A stretch of DNA of 36,517 nucleotides from positions 1-36,517 of IMG/VR virus record IMGVR_UViG_3300009151_000186, one strand, 5' to 3'. Each line of letters starts with the position of its first letter. The first letter of the stretch is position 1. Positions 1-6,747 of this stretch are shown one piece after another. The position numbers and the translations under genes are program-made. Origin of the DNA: a virus. The notes under the pieces are model-generated. The model saw nothing but the letters and a program-made list of their open reading frames with translations. It was not told where the DNA came from and made no database searches.

Positions 1-429
1 AGTTTCCTTGATGCTGATTTTTTTAACCGCATCTTGAGCCTTAACCATGCTTTCAAGCCAAACCTTCAACATCCCGTTGACCAGTTCAGCGTCCTTGATT
101 TCAATTTTGTCGTTCAAGGTAAACGCACGTTCAAATGCACGATTTGCAATTCCTTGGTATAGGAATTCTTCGTTTTCATTCTCTTTCGTTGAACCCTTGA
201 TAGACAATTTATTGCCGTCCAACAAAATTTCAATATCTGACTTTGCGAAACCCGCAACAGCCATCTCAATGACATACTTGTTGTCTTTGACTTGTTTGAT
301 ATTGTATGGAGGATAGCCCATAGATTTAGCAGAAGCCTCGGTGGCCTTGCGAATGGCGGCGACAGTTTCTTCGAAACCGATAAATTGACCGAATAGGTCC
401 TTGCCGAATACATCTTTTATGTAAGTCAT
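1..429 (-). CDS. hsp20: Small heat shock protein, Hsp20/alpha-crystallin family (3' end cut by window)
   Basis: The frame is open for 143 codons from ATG at 429 to the window edge and begins MTYIKDVFGKDLF. The middle carries the alpha-crystallin pattern: 'PPYNIKQ', 'YVIEMAVAGFAKSDIEI', 'NKLSIKGS' and 'RAFERAFTLND'. Family members are ATP-independent chaperones that hold unfolding proteins. Hsp20 genes are common in cyanophage-type T4-like phages, where a role in head assembly or host stress is assumed but not proven. An AAGGAG Shine-Dalgarno lies 7 bp before the ATG. The gene follows regA after a 179-bp leader with a late-type box, so late expression is possible. The product is clear; the C-terminal end is not in the window. 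Confidence 0.92.
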   Translation of the reverse strand, partial: MTYIKDVFGKDLFGQFIGFEETVAAIRKATEASAKSMGYPPYNIKQVKDNKYVIEMAVAGFAKSDIEILLDGNKLSIKGSTKENENEEFLYQGIANRAFERAFTLNDKIEIKDAELVNGMLKVWLESMVKAQDAVKKISIKET

Positions 430-605
430 AATTGCTCCTTTAAAGCGAGTTAATTTTTTGATACCCCGAAGGCGTATCGGATAATCCTGCTTACTTTATA
501 CAGGCCTGACTATCGTGCAGTAGTGTAATCACACGTTGAATTACGTTTCAAATCGGACGCCTTTATATCGTAGCGACAAACGATCCCCAAGGTAGAGGAA
601 CTTCT
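430..605 (-). other. Long 5' leader of hsp20 with a hairpin
   Basis: No gene is seen in this gap. At 460-478 the minus strand forms a bulged hairpin with a UUCG tetraloop (GATACGCC-TTCG-GGGTATC). It is followed by A residues, not T, so it is not a terminator on this strand. It ends about 30 nt before the hsp20 ATG and could affect leader folding or stability. Confidence 0.4.
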
Positions 606-613
606 TATTTATA
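606..613 (-). promoter_or_regulatory. Candidate T4-type late promoter for hsp20
   Basis: The minus strand reads TATAAATA, an exact match to the T4 late promoter -10 box. It overlaps the regA stop codon and lies about 180 bp upstream of the hsp20 start. A second possibility is a sigma70-like pair further in: TTGGGG (585-590), 17 bp, TATAAA (562-567). Part of the match is forced by the regA codons TTA TAA, so this is inference. Confidence 0.4.
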
Positions 614-1013
614 ATTTCTTTTTAGAACCGATGTTATATTTTGGAACTAATTGCCAATCATACTTCTCTTTATGTGAAATGATCTTTATTTGTGATATGA
701 AAATTGGCGGAGGAGTTTCAATCTGTGTTGGATCCACTAAAGTAATTAAACCCCAATCGCTTAACAATTTTGCAATAGCGTTTCTGCGAGATAAATCATT
801 CTCCGTCAGATCGGATGGTTTACCATCCAACGCGAACAATTCTTTAAAGTGTGTCACATAATACTTACCCTGTTTGTGTAGTATGTGGCAAGATTGATAT
901 AGCGTGTTGTCCCGTTTGGATGCAACTCCTATTCTTGTTAGAGTTTCCCGCACCCTTAAAAAGTCATCTGGCTGTAGTAGTGTTACTTCAACTAAGTCCT
1001 GTATTCCTATCAT
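609..1013 (-). CDS. regA: RegA translational repressor of early mRNAs
   Basis: This 134-residue protein aligns by eye with T4 RegA (122 aa) along most of its length. Shared segments include 'VRETLTRIGVA', 'LYQSCHILHKQGKYYVTHF', 'ELFALDGK' and 'AIAKLLSDWGLI'. T4 RegA binds AU-rich initiation regions of many early phage mRNAs, including those of gp44, gp45 and itself, and blocks ribosomes. Gene order 45-44-62-regA is that of T4. The ATG overlaps the 3' end of gp62 by 26 bp and has GGAG 8 bp upstream, so translation is probably coupled. The C-terminal tail is lysine-rich. Confidence 0.95.
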   Translation of the reverse strand: MIGIQDLVEVTLLQPDDFLRVRETLTRIGVASKRDNTLYQSCHILHKQGKYYVTHFKELFALDGKPSDLTENDLSRRNAIAKLLSDWGLITLVDPTQIETPPPIFISQIKIISHKEKYDWQLVPKYNIGSKKKL

Positions 1014-1401
1014 TATTATTCACTCCGCCTTTTATTGTTTTTGCTCTTATTTCGGCAATTTGTTCAATAGAGAGAATACGCATTGCATCTTTGGCTTTTT
1101 CATTAGAGTAACCAAAATACTGCTTAACACAATCCAAATCCTTCAGAACCTCAGACTTCTGCCACGGTTGGAATTTCCGTTTCATAGCCCTGACAGTATT
1201 TAGCAGGTAACGATATTGAATGTCGTTATCCAGTTCCGGATGCAAATTCATCTCGTTCACATAGAGAATACAATCCATGTGGAAAGACAATGCGCGATTA
1301 ACAATAAACGGCTTATATTCTTTAATGTCCGTCGGATCAGTCAGCATATCCTTCTTTGTCTGAAGGATTGACGGAAGAATATCTTTGAATAGATCAGGCA
1401 T
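988..1401 (-). CDS. 62: Sliding clamp loader small subunit gp62
   Basis: 137 residues, lying directly between gp44 and regA as in T4. The N-terminus 'MPDLFKDILPSILQTKKD' and the motif 'NRALSFHMDCILYVNEMN' fit the gp62 family, which has low overall conservation and is slightly longer in T4 (187 aa). With four gp44 subunits it forms the clamp loader that opens gp45 rings at primer-template junctions. Its ATG shares bases with the gp44 stop (TAATG), a classic translational-coupling arrangement. No enzymatic motif is expected in this subunit. Confidence 0.88.
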   Translation of the reverse strand: MPDLFKDILPSILQTKKDMLTDPTDIKEYKPFIVNRALSFHMDCILYVNEMNLHPELDNDIQYRYLLNTVRAMKRKFQPWQKSEVLKDLDCVKQYFGYSNEKAKDAMRILSIEQIAEIRAKTIKGGVNNNDRNTGLS

Positions 1402-2336
1402 TACTTGAACTCACAATCAGCCATGAGTTCTGTCAGACACGCAATCATATTGATTTCATGGTCTGCAACAAAAGCTGCTTGATACTGATACTTAGCAAGA
1501 ATCAACACCATTTGTGGAACCGAATCTGGCTTTAACAATTCATAAAGCCCGTCATACAATTTACGATAGATTTTTGTTGGATCATTGTCGAGATTATTAG
1601 TGACCCATTTACGAGCAGACGAAAAATCTTTACCCTTCAGCGACTTGACTAGATCACCCAATTGCACATCGGACACTGAAGCCAATACACCCTTGTCAAT
1701 TGAACCACTAGCCGAATACCGCTGGAGTTCATTTAAGATGCGACGATTGTCTGGAAAGTGCTTTGTGATAATTGCTGCAACTACTTCTTTATCGTATGTA
1801 ATCTTTTCAGCGTTGAGGATTAATTCCACCCGCTTAAAGAATGCAGTGGCCATCTTAGCCTTCGACCCATTCAGTTTAAAATCAATAACTGTGCATCGTG
1901 AGTGAATCGCATCCATGATACGGTTCTTGAAATTACAAGTAAAGATGAATGAACAGTTTGAGGCATACTCCTCAATCACACCACGAAACGCAGGCTGCGT
2001 CGAATTTGTATTTAGATAGTCAGCCTCGTCTATGATAACAACTTTGCGGCCGCCCATCAGGGACACTGAGGATGCATAATTCTTAATCTTATTGCGTAGA
2101 ACATCAATGCCAGAATCGTCTGAGCCGTTGATTACAATATAATCACAACCAACTTCATTACAAAGTGCTTTTGCAACAGTTGTTTTACCAACACCAGCCG
2201 TCCCCGAAAGCAACAGATTCGGGATTTCTTTCTTGTTGACATATTCCTGGAACGTAGACTTCAAGGCTTCAGGAAGAATGCATTCCGAGATTGTCTTAGG
2301 TCGATACTTTTCAACCCACAAAATATGCTCAATCAT
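1401..2336 (-). CDS. 44: Sliding clamp loader ATPase gp44
   Basis: This 311-residue AAA+ protein opens with 'LWVEKYRPKTISE', the standard clamp-loader N-terminus. Walker A is GTAGVGKTT (45-53), Walker B VVIIDEAD is around D103-E104, and the SRC motif is at 146-148. The lid and C-terminal collar follow. It hydrolyses ATP to load gp45 on DNA together with gp62. A sigma70 consensus promoter lies directly upstream (2362-2390), and TGGAG precedes the ATG. Length matches T4 gp44 (319 aa). Confidence 0.97.
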   Translation of the reverse strand: MIEHILWVEKYRPKTISECILPEALKSTFQEYVNKKEIPNLLLSGTAGVGKTTVAKALCNEVGCDYIVINGSDDSGIDVLRNKIKNYASSVSLMGGRKVVIIDEADYLNTNSTQPAFRGVIEEYASNCSFIFTCNFKNRIMDAIHSRCTVIDFKLNGSKAKMATAFFKRVELILNAEKITYDKEVVAAIITKHFPDNRRILNELQRYSASGSIDKGVLASVSDVQLGDLVKSLKGKDFSSARKWVTNNLDNDPTKIYRKLYDGLYELLKPDSVPQMVLILAKYQYQAAFVADHEINMIACLTELMADCEFK

Positions 2337-2361
2337 TCAAAACTCCATAATGTAAAAAGAC

Positions 2362-2390
2362 ATTGTACCACGAAAGCAGCACAATGTCAA
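2362..2390 (-). promoter_or_regulatory. Sigma70-type promoter upstream of gp44
   Basis: On the minus strand TTGACA (2385-2390) is separated by 17 bp from TACAAT (2362-2367). The predicted start is about 20 bp before the gp44 ATG. This would let the gp44-62-regA unit be transcribed by unmodified host polymerase, separately from gp45. Confidence 0.8.
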
Positions 2391-2417
2391 TAGTAAATTT
2401 GCGTCAATACAACAGTG

Positions 2418-2615
2418 TTAGGAAAGCTTCAATGCGGTCCTCATCCGATCAACAACTTCATCAATAGGCTCAATGGTCGCAACACTACCGTTCAACAAAT
2501 TGATCATTGTCAATTGAATGCCTTCTGGATTTTTACCGGTAAAAATTACCGACAATTGTGCAGTATTGATATAAATTGGATTGCCGGTCTCGGCATCAAT
2601 AACTGAGACTAGCAT
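2418..2615 (-). CDS. Small conserved-looking protein between gp45 and gp44
   Basis: 65 residues, starting 2 bp after the gp45 stop (TAATCATG) and so in the clamp unit. I do not recognise a named function. The pattern (isoleucine-rich strands, 'INTAQLSVI', then 'IQLTMINLLNGSVATI' and a final helix 'EVVDRMRTAL') resembles the small FlbD/SwrD-like fold, but that is a structural impression only. T4 itself has no gene here. The final helix and the position suggest a replication accessory role, which is inference. Confidence 0.75.
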   Translation of the reverse strand: MLVSVIDAETGNPIYINTAQLSVIFTGKNPEGIQLTMINLLNGSVATIEPIDEVVDRMRTALKLS

Positions 2616-2617
2616 GA

Positions 2618-3286
2618 TTAGAAGGTGCTTTCTTTAGATTCAAACGCAACCCAATACTGAATATCATCTTTCGTGTTTTTAAAGTGTGCAAAACCCTTGA
2701 ATGAGATTTGAACATCATAAGTGCCTTGAACCATCTTGATGTTTTCAGTCTTAAAAACAATCTTGTAAATCTTGCCGTTACCTTGGCCAACTTGGATCGA
2801 ATTTGTATGTTGCCCATCAGCAGACGCATCACAAGAAACAACTTCAATAGTTTCGCCGTCAGATTCGACAGAAATGTTTGGAGAAGACAATACACTGGCC
2901 GTCTTCATAATCTCTGAGTAATCAATATCAGTCAACGTAAACGAACAATCAATTTGTGTCAATTTAATCTCTTTATCTGGCGGAGAAACAATCATATTCT
3001 TCGCAGTCATACGATATTTGAGTTTGCTACGATCTCCCTTGAAGATAATATTGATATCATCAAATTCGAGATCAACCTTGTCCTTGAACAAAGAATGTAC
3101 CGACAAGAATTGGTTCAAATCGTATACACAGAAATCTTGAGGAAAAGTATCCTTTAGGATGGCTTGTGCAAGAACCGTCTTGCTGGCGGACACTGTGGTC
3201 AATTTATTTCCACGTTTGAACTCTAAGCCCTGGTTGATACCGGAGAAGTTCTTCAATACGCTGAGAGTTTCGTTAGATAGTTTCAT
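2618..3286 (-). CDS. 45: DNA polymerase sliding clamp gp45
   Basis: The protein is 222 residues from the preferred ATG at 3286, whose product MKLSNETLSVLKNFS matches T4 gp45 (MKLSKDTTALLKNFA). A longer frame begins at 3298, but GGAAAG lies correctly spaced only for the 3286 ATG. The C-terminus 'YWVAFESKESTF' matches the gp45 end. The trimeric ring tethers gp43 to DNA and, in T4, also acts as the mobile enhancer of late transcription with gp33 and gp55. It has its own consensus sigma70 promoter and is the first gene of the clamp unit. Confidence 0.95.
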   Translation of the reverse strand: MKLSNETLSVLKNFSGINQGLEFKRGNKLTTVSASKTVLAQAILKDTFPQDFCVYDLNQFLSVHSLFKDKVDLEFDDINIIFKGDRSKLKYRMTAKNMIVSPPDKEIKLTQIDCSFTLTDIDYSEIMKTASVLSSPNISVESDGETIEVVSCDASADGQHTNSIQVGQGNGKIYKIVFKTENIKMVQGTYDVQISFKGFAHFKNTKDDIQYWVAFESKESTF

Positions 3287-3315
3287 TTTTCTTTCCATTA
3301 CAAAATTGTGGATGC

Positions 3316-3344
3316 ATTATACAAGCTTTTTGGACTTTTGTCAA
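3316..3344 (-). promoter_or_regulatory. Consensus sigma70 promoter upstream of gp45
   Basis: The minus strand carries TTGACA (3339-3344), a 17-bp spacer and TATAAT (3316-3321), both perfect hexamers. The -35 box overlaps the stop codon of the upstream gene (3341). The predicted start is near 3309, giving a leader of about 20 nt to the ATG at 3286. Confidence 0.88.
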
Positions 3345-3649
3345 GAAGTATTTTCATTGGAATATTTTATGTCATGCTCATAGAGGAACATCATACAACA
3401 CATCGCATGTGCTAAATGGTGAATTCCCGACTCTTCGTCATTTTGTTCGCCTTGTTTCCAAGCCCAAACATGTCTTTGCATGGCATCAAAGTACCGGCGT
3501 TTTGAGTCCGGTACTTTTTGCCAATTGTCTCGTTCGTATTTTTGAGCACCAAAGGTTAAGACCTTAACGGTCTCTTCTAGTGCAAGTGGCGGAAGTAAAC
3601 CGTATTCCAATTTACCTCCATCAAATTTACGACCTTTTACATCCATCAC
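3341..3649 (-). CDS. dATP/dGTP pyrophosphohydrolase-like protein (DUF5664 type)
   Basis: 102 residues with the features of the phage dATP/dGTP diphosphohydrolase N-terminal family (formerly DUF5664): 'KFDGGKLEYGLLPPLALEE', 'VLTFGAQKYERDNW', 'YFDAMQRHVWAW', then 'ESGIHHLAHAMCCMMFL'. The conserved acidic residues and His-His pair fit an all-alpha metal-dependent NTP pyrophosphatase. Relatives such as MazZ supply dGMP or dAMP in phages with modified purines, but this one is short and no PurZ is in the window. It overlaps the glycosyltransferase gene by ATGA. Family assignment is fairly sure; substrate is not known. Confidence 0.75.
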   Translation of the reverse strand: MMDVKGRKFDGGKLEYGLLPPLALEETVKVLTFGAQKYERDNWQKVPDSKRRYFDAMQRHVWAWKQGEQNDEESGIHHLAHAMCCMMFLYEHDIKYSNENTS

Positions 3650-4443
3650 ATTTCGCCAACATAATTAGCAACTGCCGGCATATCTCCTTGGAAATGATAT
3701 GTTCCAATATGTGCTGTCCGCATCCAAGGGCACAAGAAAATCTGACCGCCAATTTTTCTCCACCATTGACAGAACATGTAATCTTCCGACAAATATCGTC
3801 GAGAATCTTTGTCGATTACTGTATCAAAATATGCATGGATGTATCGAGTGCCATCAAAGTTTGCTTGACCAACGTGATCAGGTTTGTAACGCAATTCTGG
3901 ATAAGCCTTTTCAAACTTAGGAAACACTTCTCGCTTAACCATCATAAAACCGGTACCAATCTCTAACACCTCAAGTGGTTCAGTGACTGTGAATTGTGAA
4001 GTGCCTTTAACTGGGTTAAATACGAAATCTCCGGCAACTTTTTCCAACAATTGTGGATCAATATCTGGATTCTTCTCAATTGCACGTTTGACTGATTTCC
4101 ATTTAATGGCCTTCTTAGGATATGGACCACCAATAACGTCCTTGTCCAGAGCTAACATCGCGATCACATCTTGTGGATTGAAGTTAACATCCGAATCAAT
4201 GAACAATAGGTGTGTACAATCTGACCGATTTAAAAATTCATCAACGAGATAATTTCTGGCCCGTGTAATCAAGGACTCATTAAACAAGAATGAAAATTTA
4301 GCAGGTACGCCATATTGCATACACAGACTTTGTAAGTCCAAACAAGCTTTCATGTATAGCCCGTGATTTTGCCCACCATACATTGGTGTTGCAATGAATA
4401 AACTGTGCTTTTGCAGTTCTTCTGTTTTAATTGAAATTTCCAT
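3646..4443 (-). CDS. GT-A-type glycosyltransferase-like protein
   Basis: 265 residues. The N-terminal 'HSLFIATPMYGGQNH' strand, the 'FNESLITRARNYLVDEFL' helix and 'THLLFIDSDVNF' give a GT-A nucleotide-sugar fold with a DxD-like motif at D83-D85. A downstream 'GTGFMMVKREVF' and 'SEDYMFCQWWR' supply the usual acceptor-side acidic residue. Similar proteins occur in many T4-like environmental phages; targets (host envelope, modified DNA base or virion protein) are unknown. It starts just after a terminator hairpin, with GGAG 7 bp before the ATG, and is coupled to the pyrophosphohydrolase gene. Confidence 0.8.
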   Translation of the reverse strand: MEISIKTEELQKHSLFIATPMYGGQNHGLYMKACLDLQSLCMQYGVPAKFSFLFNESLITRARNYLVDEFLNRSDCTHLLFIDSDVNFNPQDVIAMLALDKDVIGGPYPKKAIKWKSVKRAIEKNPDIDPQLLEKVAGDFVFNPVKGTSQFTVTEPLEVLEIGTGFMMVKREVFPKFEKAYPELRYKPDHVGQANFDGTRYIHAYFDTVIDKDSRRYLSEDYMFCQWWRKIGGQIFLCPWMRTAHIGTYHFQGDMPAVANYVGEM

Positions 4444-4460
4444 TTAAACTCCGGTGAATG

Positions 4461-4487
4461 ATAAAAACCACTCCGCCGGAGTGGTTT
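4461..4487 (-). terminator. Rho-independent terminator after the winged-helix gene
   Basis: On the minus strand a 10-bp stem (AAACCACTCC / GGAGTGGTTT) with a 3-nt loop ends in a run of T. It closes the unit that contains only the HTH gene. The glycosyltransferase gene starts 18 bp later with no room for a promoter, so some read-through is probably needed. Confidence 0.85.
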
Positions 4488-4498
4488 GCAATTTACAT

Positions 4499-4768
4499 TT
4501 AGGCAGTGAAGGAATACCCAGCACTCAAAGCAGCCTTAACGAGGGCTTTGGTGGGTGTACCTAGACGGTAAAAGGTAATCGTGCGGCCGTCCATATGCTG
4601 GCGCGTGTTGGTGTAGATGCAATGACCTTCTTGGCGAAGTTCATGGATCCTCGCAGGAACATTCTTGATGCCAAAGCGGCGCTGGGCTTGCTTAATGGTG
4701 AAGGTGTTATATCCAACAGTCTTCTCCAAAGTATTCAACATCTTTTGTTTTGCGTTTAACTTGCTCAT
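4499..4768 (-). CDS. Small winged-helix/HTH DNA-binding protein
   Basis: 89 residues from ATG at 4768, chosen because TTAGGAG lies at proper spacing; an upstream GTG at 4801 falls inside the leader hairpin. The segment 'TIKQAQRRFGIKNVPARIHELRQEGHCI' is a helix-turn-helix and 'DGRTITFYRLG' forms the wing, as in the HTH_39-type phage family. It is a lone transcription unit with a consensus sigma70 promoter containing an operator-like palindrome and ending at its own terminator. That layout suggests an early regulator, possibly autoregulated. No target is known. Confidence 0.82.
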   Translation of the reverse strand: MSKLNAKQKMLNTLEKTVGYNTFTIKQAQRRFGIKNVPARIHELRQEGHCIYTNTRQHMDGRTITFYRLGTPTKALVKAALSAGYSFTA

Positions 4769-4787
4769 AATAAAACTCCTAATAATT

Positions 4788-4816
4788 AAAAAAAGACTCA
4801 CATTTGTTTGTGAGTC
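4788..4816 (-). terminator. Hairpin plus T-run at the 5' end of the HTH transcript (terminator-like)
   Basis: The minus strand reads GACTCACA, a 6-nt loop, TGTGAGTC, then seven T. It has the form of a terminator and could end the transcript of the upstream DUF4338-like gene. It also begins at the predicted +1 of the downstream promoter, so the HTH mRNA would start with this stem-loop. Confidence 0.75.
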
Positions 4817-4821
4817 GCATC

Positions 4822-4850
4822 ATTATACACCTATGTAGGTGAAATGTCAA
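4822..4850 (-). promoter_or_regulatory. Perfect sigma70 promoter with palindromic operator in the spacer
   Basis: TTGACA (4845-4850), 17 bp, TATAAT (4822-4827) on the minus strand. The spacer holds the inverted repeat CACCTA-2 bp-TAGGTG at 4828-4841. A protein bound there would block polymerase directly. The natural candidate is the HTH protein it drives. Confidence 0.88.
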
Positions 4851-4877
4851 GTGTTTTTTATTTACACTCAACTTTTT

Positions 4878-6140
4878 TTACCTTCCAACTTGTGGCAGGT
4901 ATTTTGCTTTGGTTTCTTCCCAAGACAAATAAATTAGATCGTCATAGAATAGGTTTTCATAGGAAACTGTTTTCTTTTTCTTCAACATAGAAATACGACC
5001 TTTGGCATACTTAGTTTTCCAAATGTGTGCTAATGACTCTTCGCTGGTATCAAAAGATTTGATGAGTTGTTCGTCACCTATCTCTTTTCTGAGATATTCA
5101 TTTGTGTTATTATACAATGGCGAAAAATAAATTCCACGTTGGTGTTCTGTCCGAATCAGTTCTTTAGGAATGCCCAATTTAGAATATGCAAAATTCAAAG
5201 AACGATTTTTGTGATCCCGCTTCAAAGGAAGACCTTGAAGATTCTTTGCTTCCCACCATTCAAAATATTTACGCGGATAGTTCTCTTTAATCCATTCATA
5301 CACCATTTTTGATGTGGATCGTTTAGGTTCAAACGCGACCGACCCTGAAGAGAATCCCATTTTGTTCCAATGTTCAAGCCCATCATATTGGGATAAGCCA
5401 TTCGCTTTGGCTTTTCCGTACAGTGATGTGGTTGTCACACCAACCAGCGTGTCCTTATATCGAGTTTTCCAATCATTTTGTACTGTATCGGATAAACACA
5501 ATAGTGCTAACAATTTACCGCCCATGTAATTATAACCGAGCGGCTGCAAAGGAACAATAGTCGAACCAATTGCGGTGTGGTTAATCATGCCCTGTTGCGT
5601 CTTGACATCCCTTGACCAACCAATTGCAGAATCTCTTGGTGTGAGATCCAAAAAGTCTGAAGAGATACACATAACTCCTAGGTATTTACCAGTCACACGA
5701 TCCTTAGCCGCATAGAAGAGATTGCGGCCAATGTTGGAGTTGTTCTTCATTGTAGAAGAAAAAGTCCTGACTGCGTTCCATGTCTCTGCAAGTTCGCCGT
5801 TGTGTAATTCCAACATAGGCTCAAGTTTCTCATAGTCATCTGGACCTTCTGGCATCCAGAAATTCTTTTTGACTTCTTCAATGATTTTATTTTGAGACTG
5901 ATTGACCATACGCAACTCATCACCCCACAATGTGGAGATAGATTCAGTTGGATATCGTTCCTTGACTTCACACCATTTTTGATAGAGTGTATACTCTTTT
6001 ACATCCATTTGGGATGCGTAAGATAGGTCTTCGATTAAATTCTTCTTGACTGTATCCACTTCAATGTGGGGAATAACAGTATTATTTTTCTGCCATTCAA
6101 TCCACTGTTTATCTACATGTTCAATAGGCGTTTTTGACAT
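4878..6140 (-). CDS. DUF4338 (DruA-like) family protein
   Basis: 420 residues from ATG at 6140; a TTG at 6161 in frame is less likely as a start. The central part follows the DUF4338 pattern in order: 'GKYLGVMCISS', 'RDSAIGWS', 'INHTAIGSTIVPL', a 'GGKLLALLCLS' helix, 'DWKTRYKDTLVGV' and 'GLEHWNKMGFSSG'. Members include the DruA protein of the Druantia defence system and many uncharacterised phage proteins; the biochemical activity is unsettled. The N- and C-terminal thirds are charged and not recognised. It overlaps def by 20 bp. I am moderately sure of the family and have no firm function. Confidence 0.6.
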   Translation of the reverse strand: MSKTPIEHVDKQWIEWQKNNTVIPHIEVDTVKKNLIEDLSYASQMDVKEYTLYQKWCEVKERYPTESISTLWGDELRMVNQSQNKIIEEVKKNFWMPEGPDDYEKLEPMLELHNGELAETWNAVRTFSSTMKNNSNIGRNLFYAAKDRVTGKYLGVMCISSDFLDLTPRDSAIGWSRDVKTQQGMINHTAIGSTIVPLQPLGYNYMGGKLLALLCLSDTVQNDWKTRYKDTLVGVTTTSLYGKAKANGLSQYDGLEHWNKMGFSSGSVAFEPKRSTSKMVYEWIKENYPRKYFEWWEAKNLQGLPLKRDHKNRSLNFAYSKLGIPKELIRTEHQRGIYFSPLYNNTNEYLRKEIGDEQLIKSFDTSEESLAHIWKTKYAKGRISMLKKKKTVSYENLFYDDLIYLSWEETKAKYLPQVGR

Positions 6141-6747
6141 TATTACCAATTCTTTCTGCAATTATTTTAGACGCCTGGGATTTAGCAATTCGATCCATAA
6201 GTTTCTTACTCTTGGTAAGACCAGACTTCAGTGCCAGTGGCTTCACTCTGTCAGTATACACTATTCCATTCATGTGGTCAAGCTCATGCAGAAAACAACG
6301 CGCAGAAATACCATTAAATGTTGCAAAGTGTTGTTTTCCTGTGAAATCTTGATACTCCACATCGATTTCTTTAGCTCTGGTAATACGCAAGCCCAATAAC
6401 GGAAAAGAAAGGCAACCTTCTATCAAGTGCGCTTCACCCCTGGATGCAATCACTTTAGGATTGAAAAATGCCACATACTCATCACCTGAACCCATGACAA
6501 AAACTCTATGGCCATACCCACATTGATTTGCAGAAAGCCCAATTCCCTGGTGTTTTTTGCAAGTTTCAACCAATGTGGATGCAAAAGCATTGGCATCTAT
6601 TGAAGGTTTTTCAAAATTAAACTCAGGTATGGCTTGTCGTAATACCAAAGAATCTTCATTGATTAACGTGAAAGTTGGTATAATAGGTTTATCCAGTTTT
6701 CTGGAGTCAATTGCATCTTTTGTATTGAATGTAATAATTTCGCTCAT
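6121..6747 (-). CDS. def: Peptide deformylase
   Basis: 208 residues with all three deformylase motifs: GIGLSANQ (68-75), EGCLSFP with metal-binding C112, and HELDH with H154, E155 and H158. The enzyme removes formyl groups from nascent N-termini using Fe2+ or another metal. Phage versions are usually shorter and lack the C-terminal helix; this one retains a basic C-terminal extension of about 45 residues. It follows gp46 with an ATGA overlap, so it is made with the recombination genes. Phage deformylases are seen in cyanophages and other aquatic T4-like phages. Confidence 0.95.
   Translation of the reverse strand: MSEIITFNTKDAIDSRKLDKPIIPTFTLINEDSLVLRQAIPEFNFEKPSIDANAFASTLVETCKKHQGIGLSANQCGYGHRVFVMGSGDEYVAFFNPKVIASRGEAHLIEGCLSFPLLGLRITRAKEIDVEYQDFTGKQHFATFNGISARCFLHELDHMNGIVYTDRVKPLALKSGLTKSKKLMDRIAKSQASKIIAERIGNNVKNAY

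Noticed and set aside
460-478. Terminator before hsp20
   Set aside because: The hairpin is followed by A, not T, on the transcribed strand, and there is no convergent gene for the other strand.
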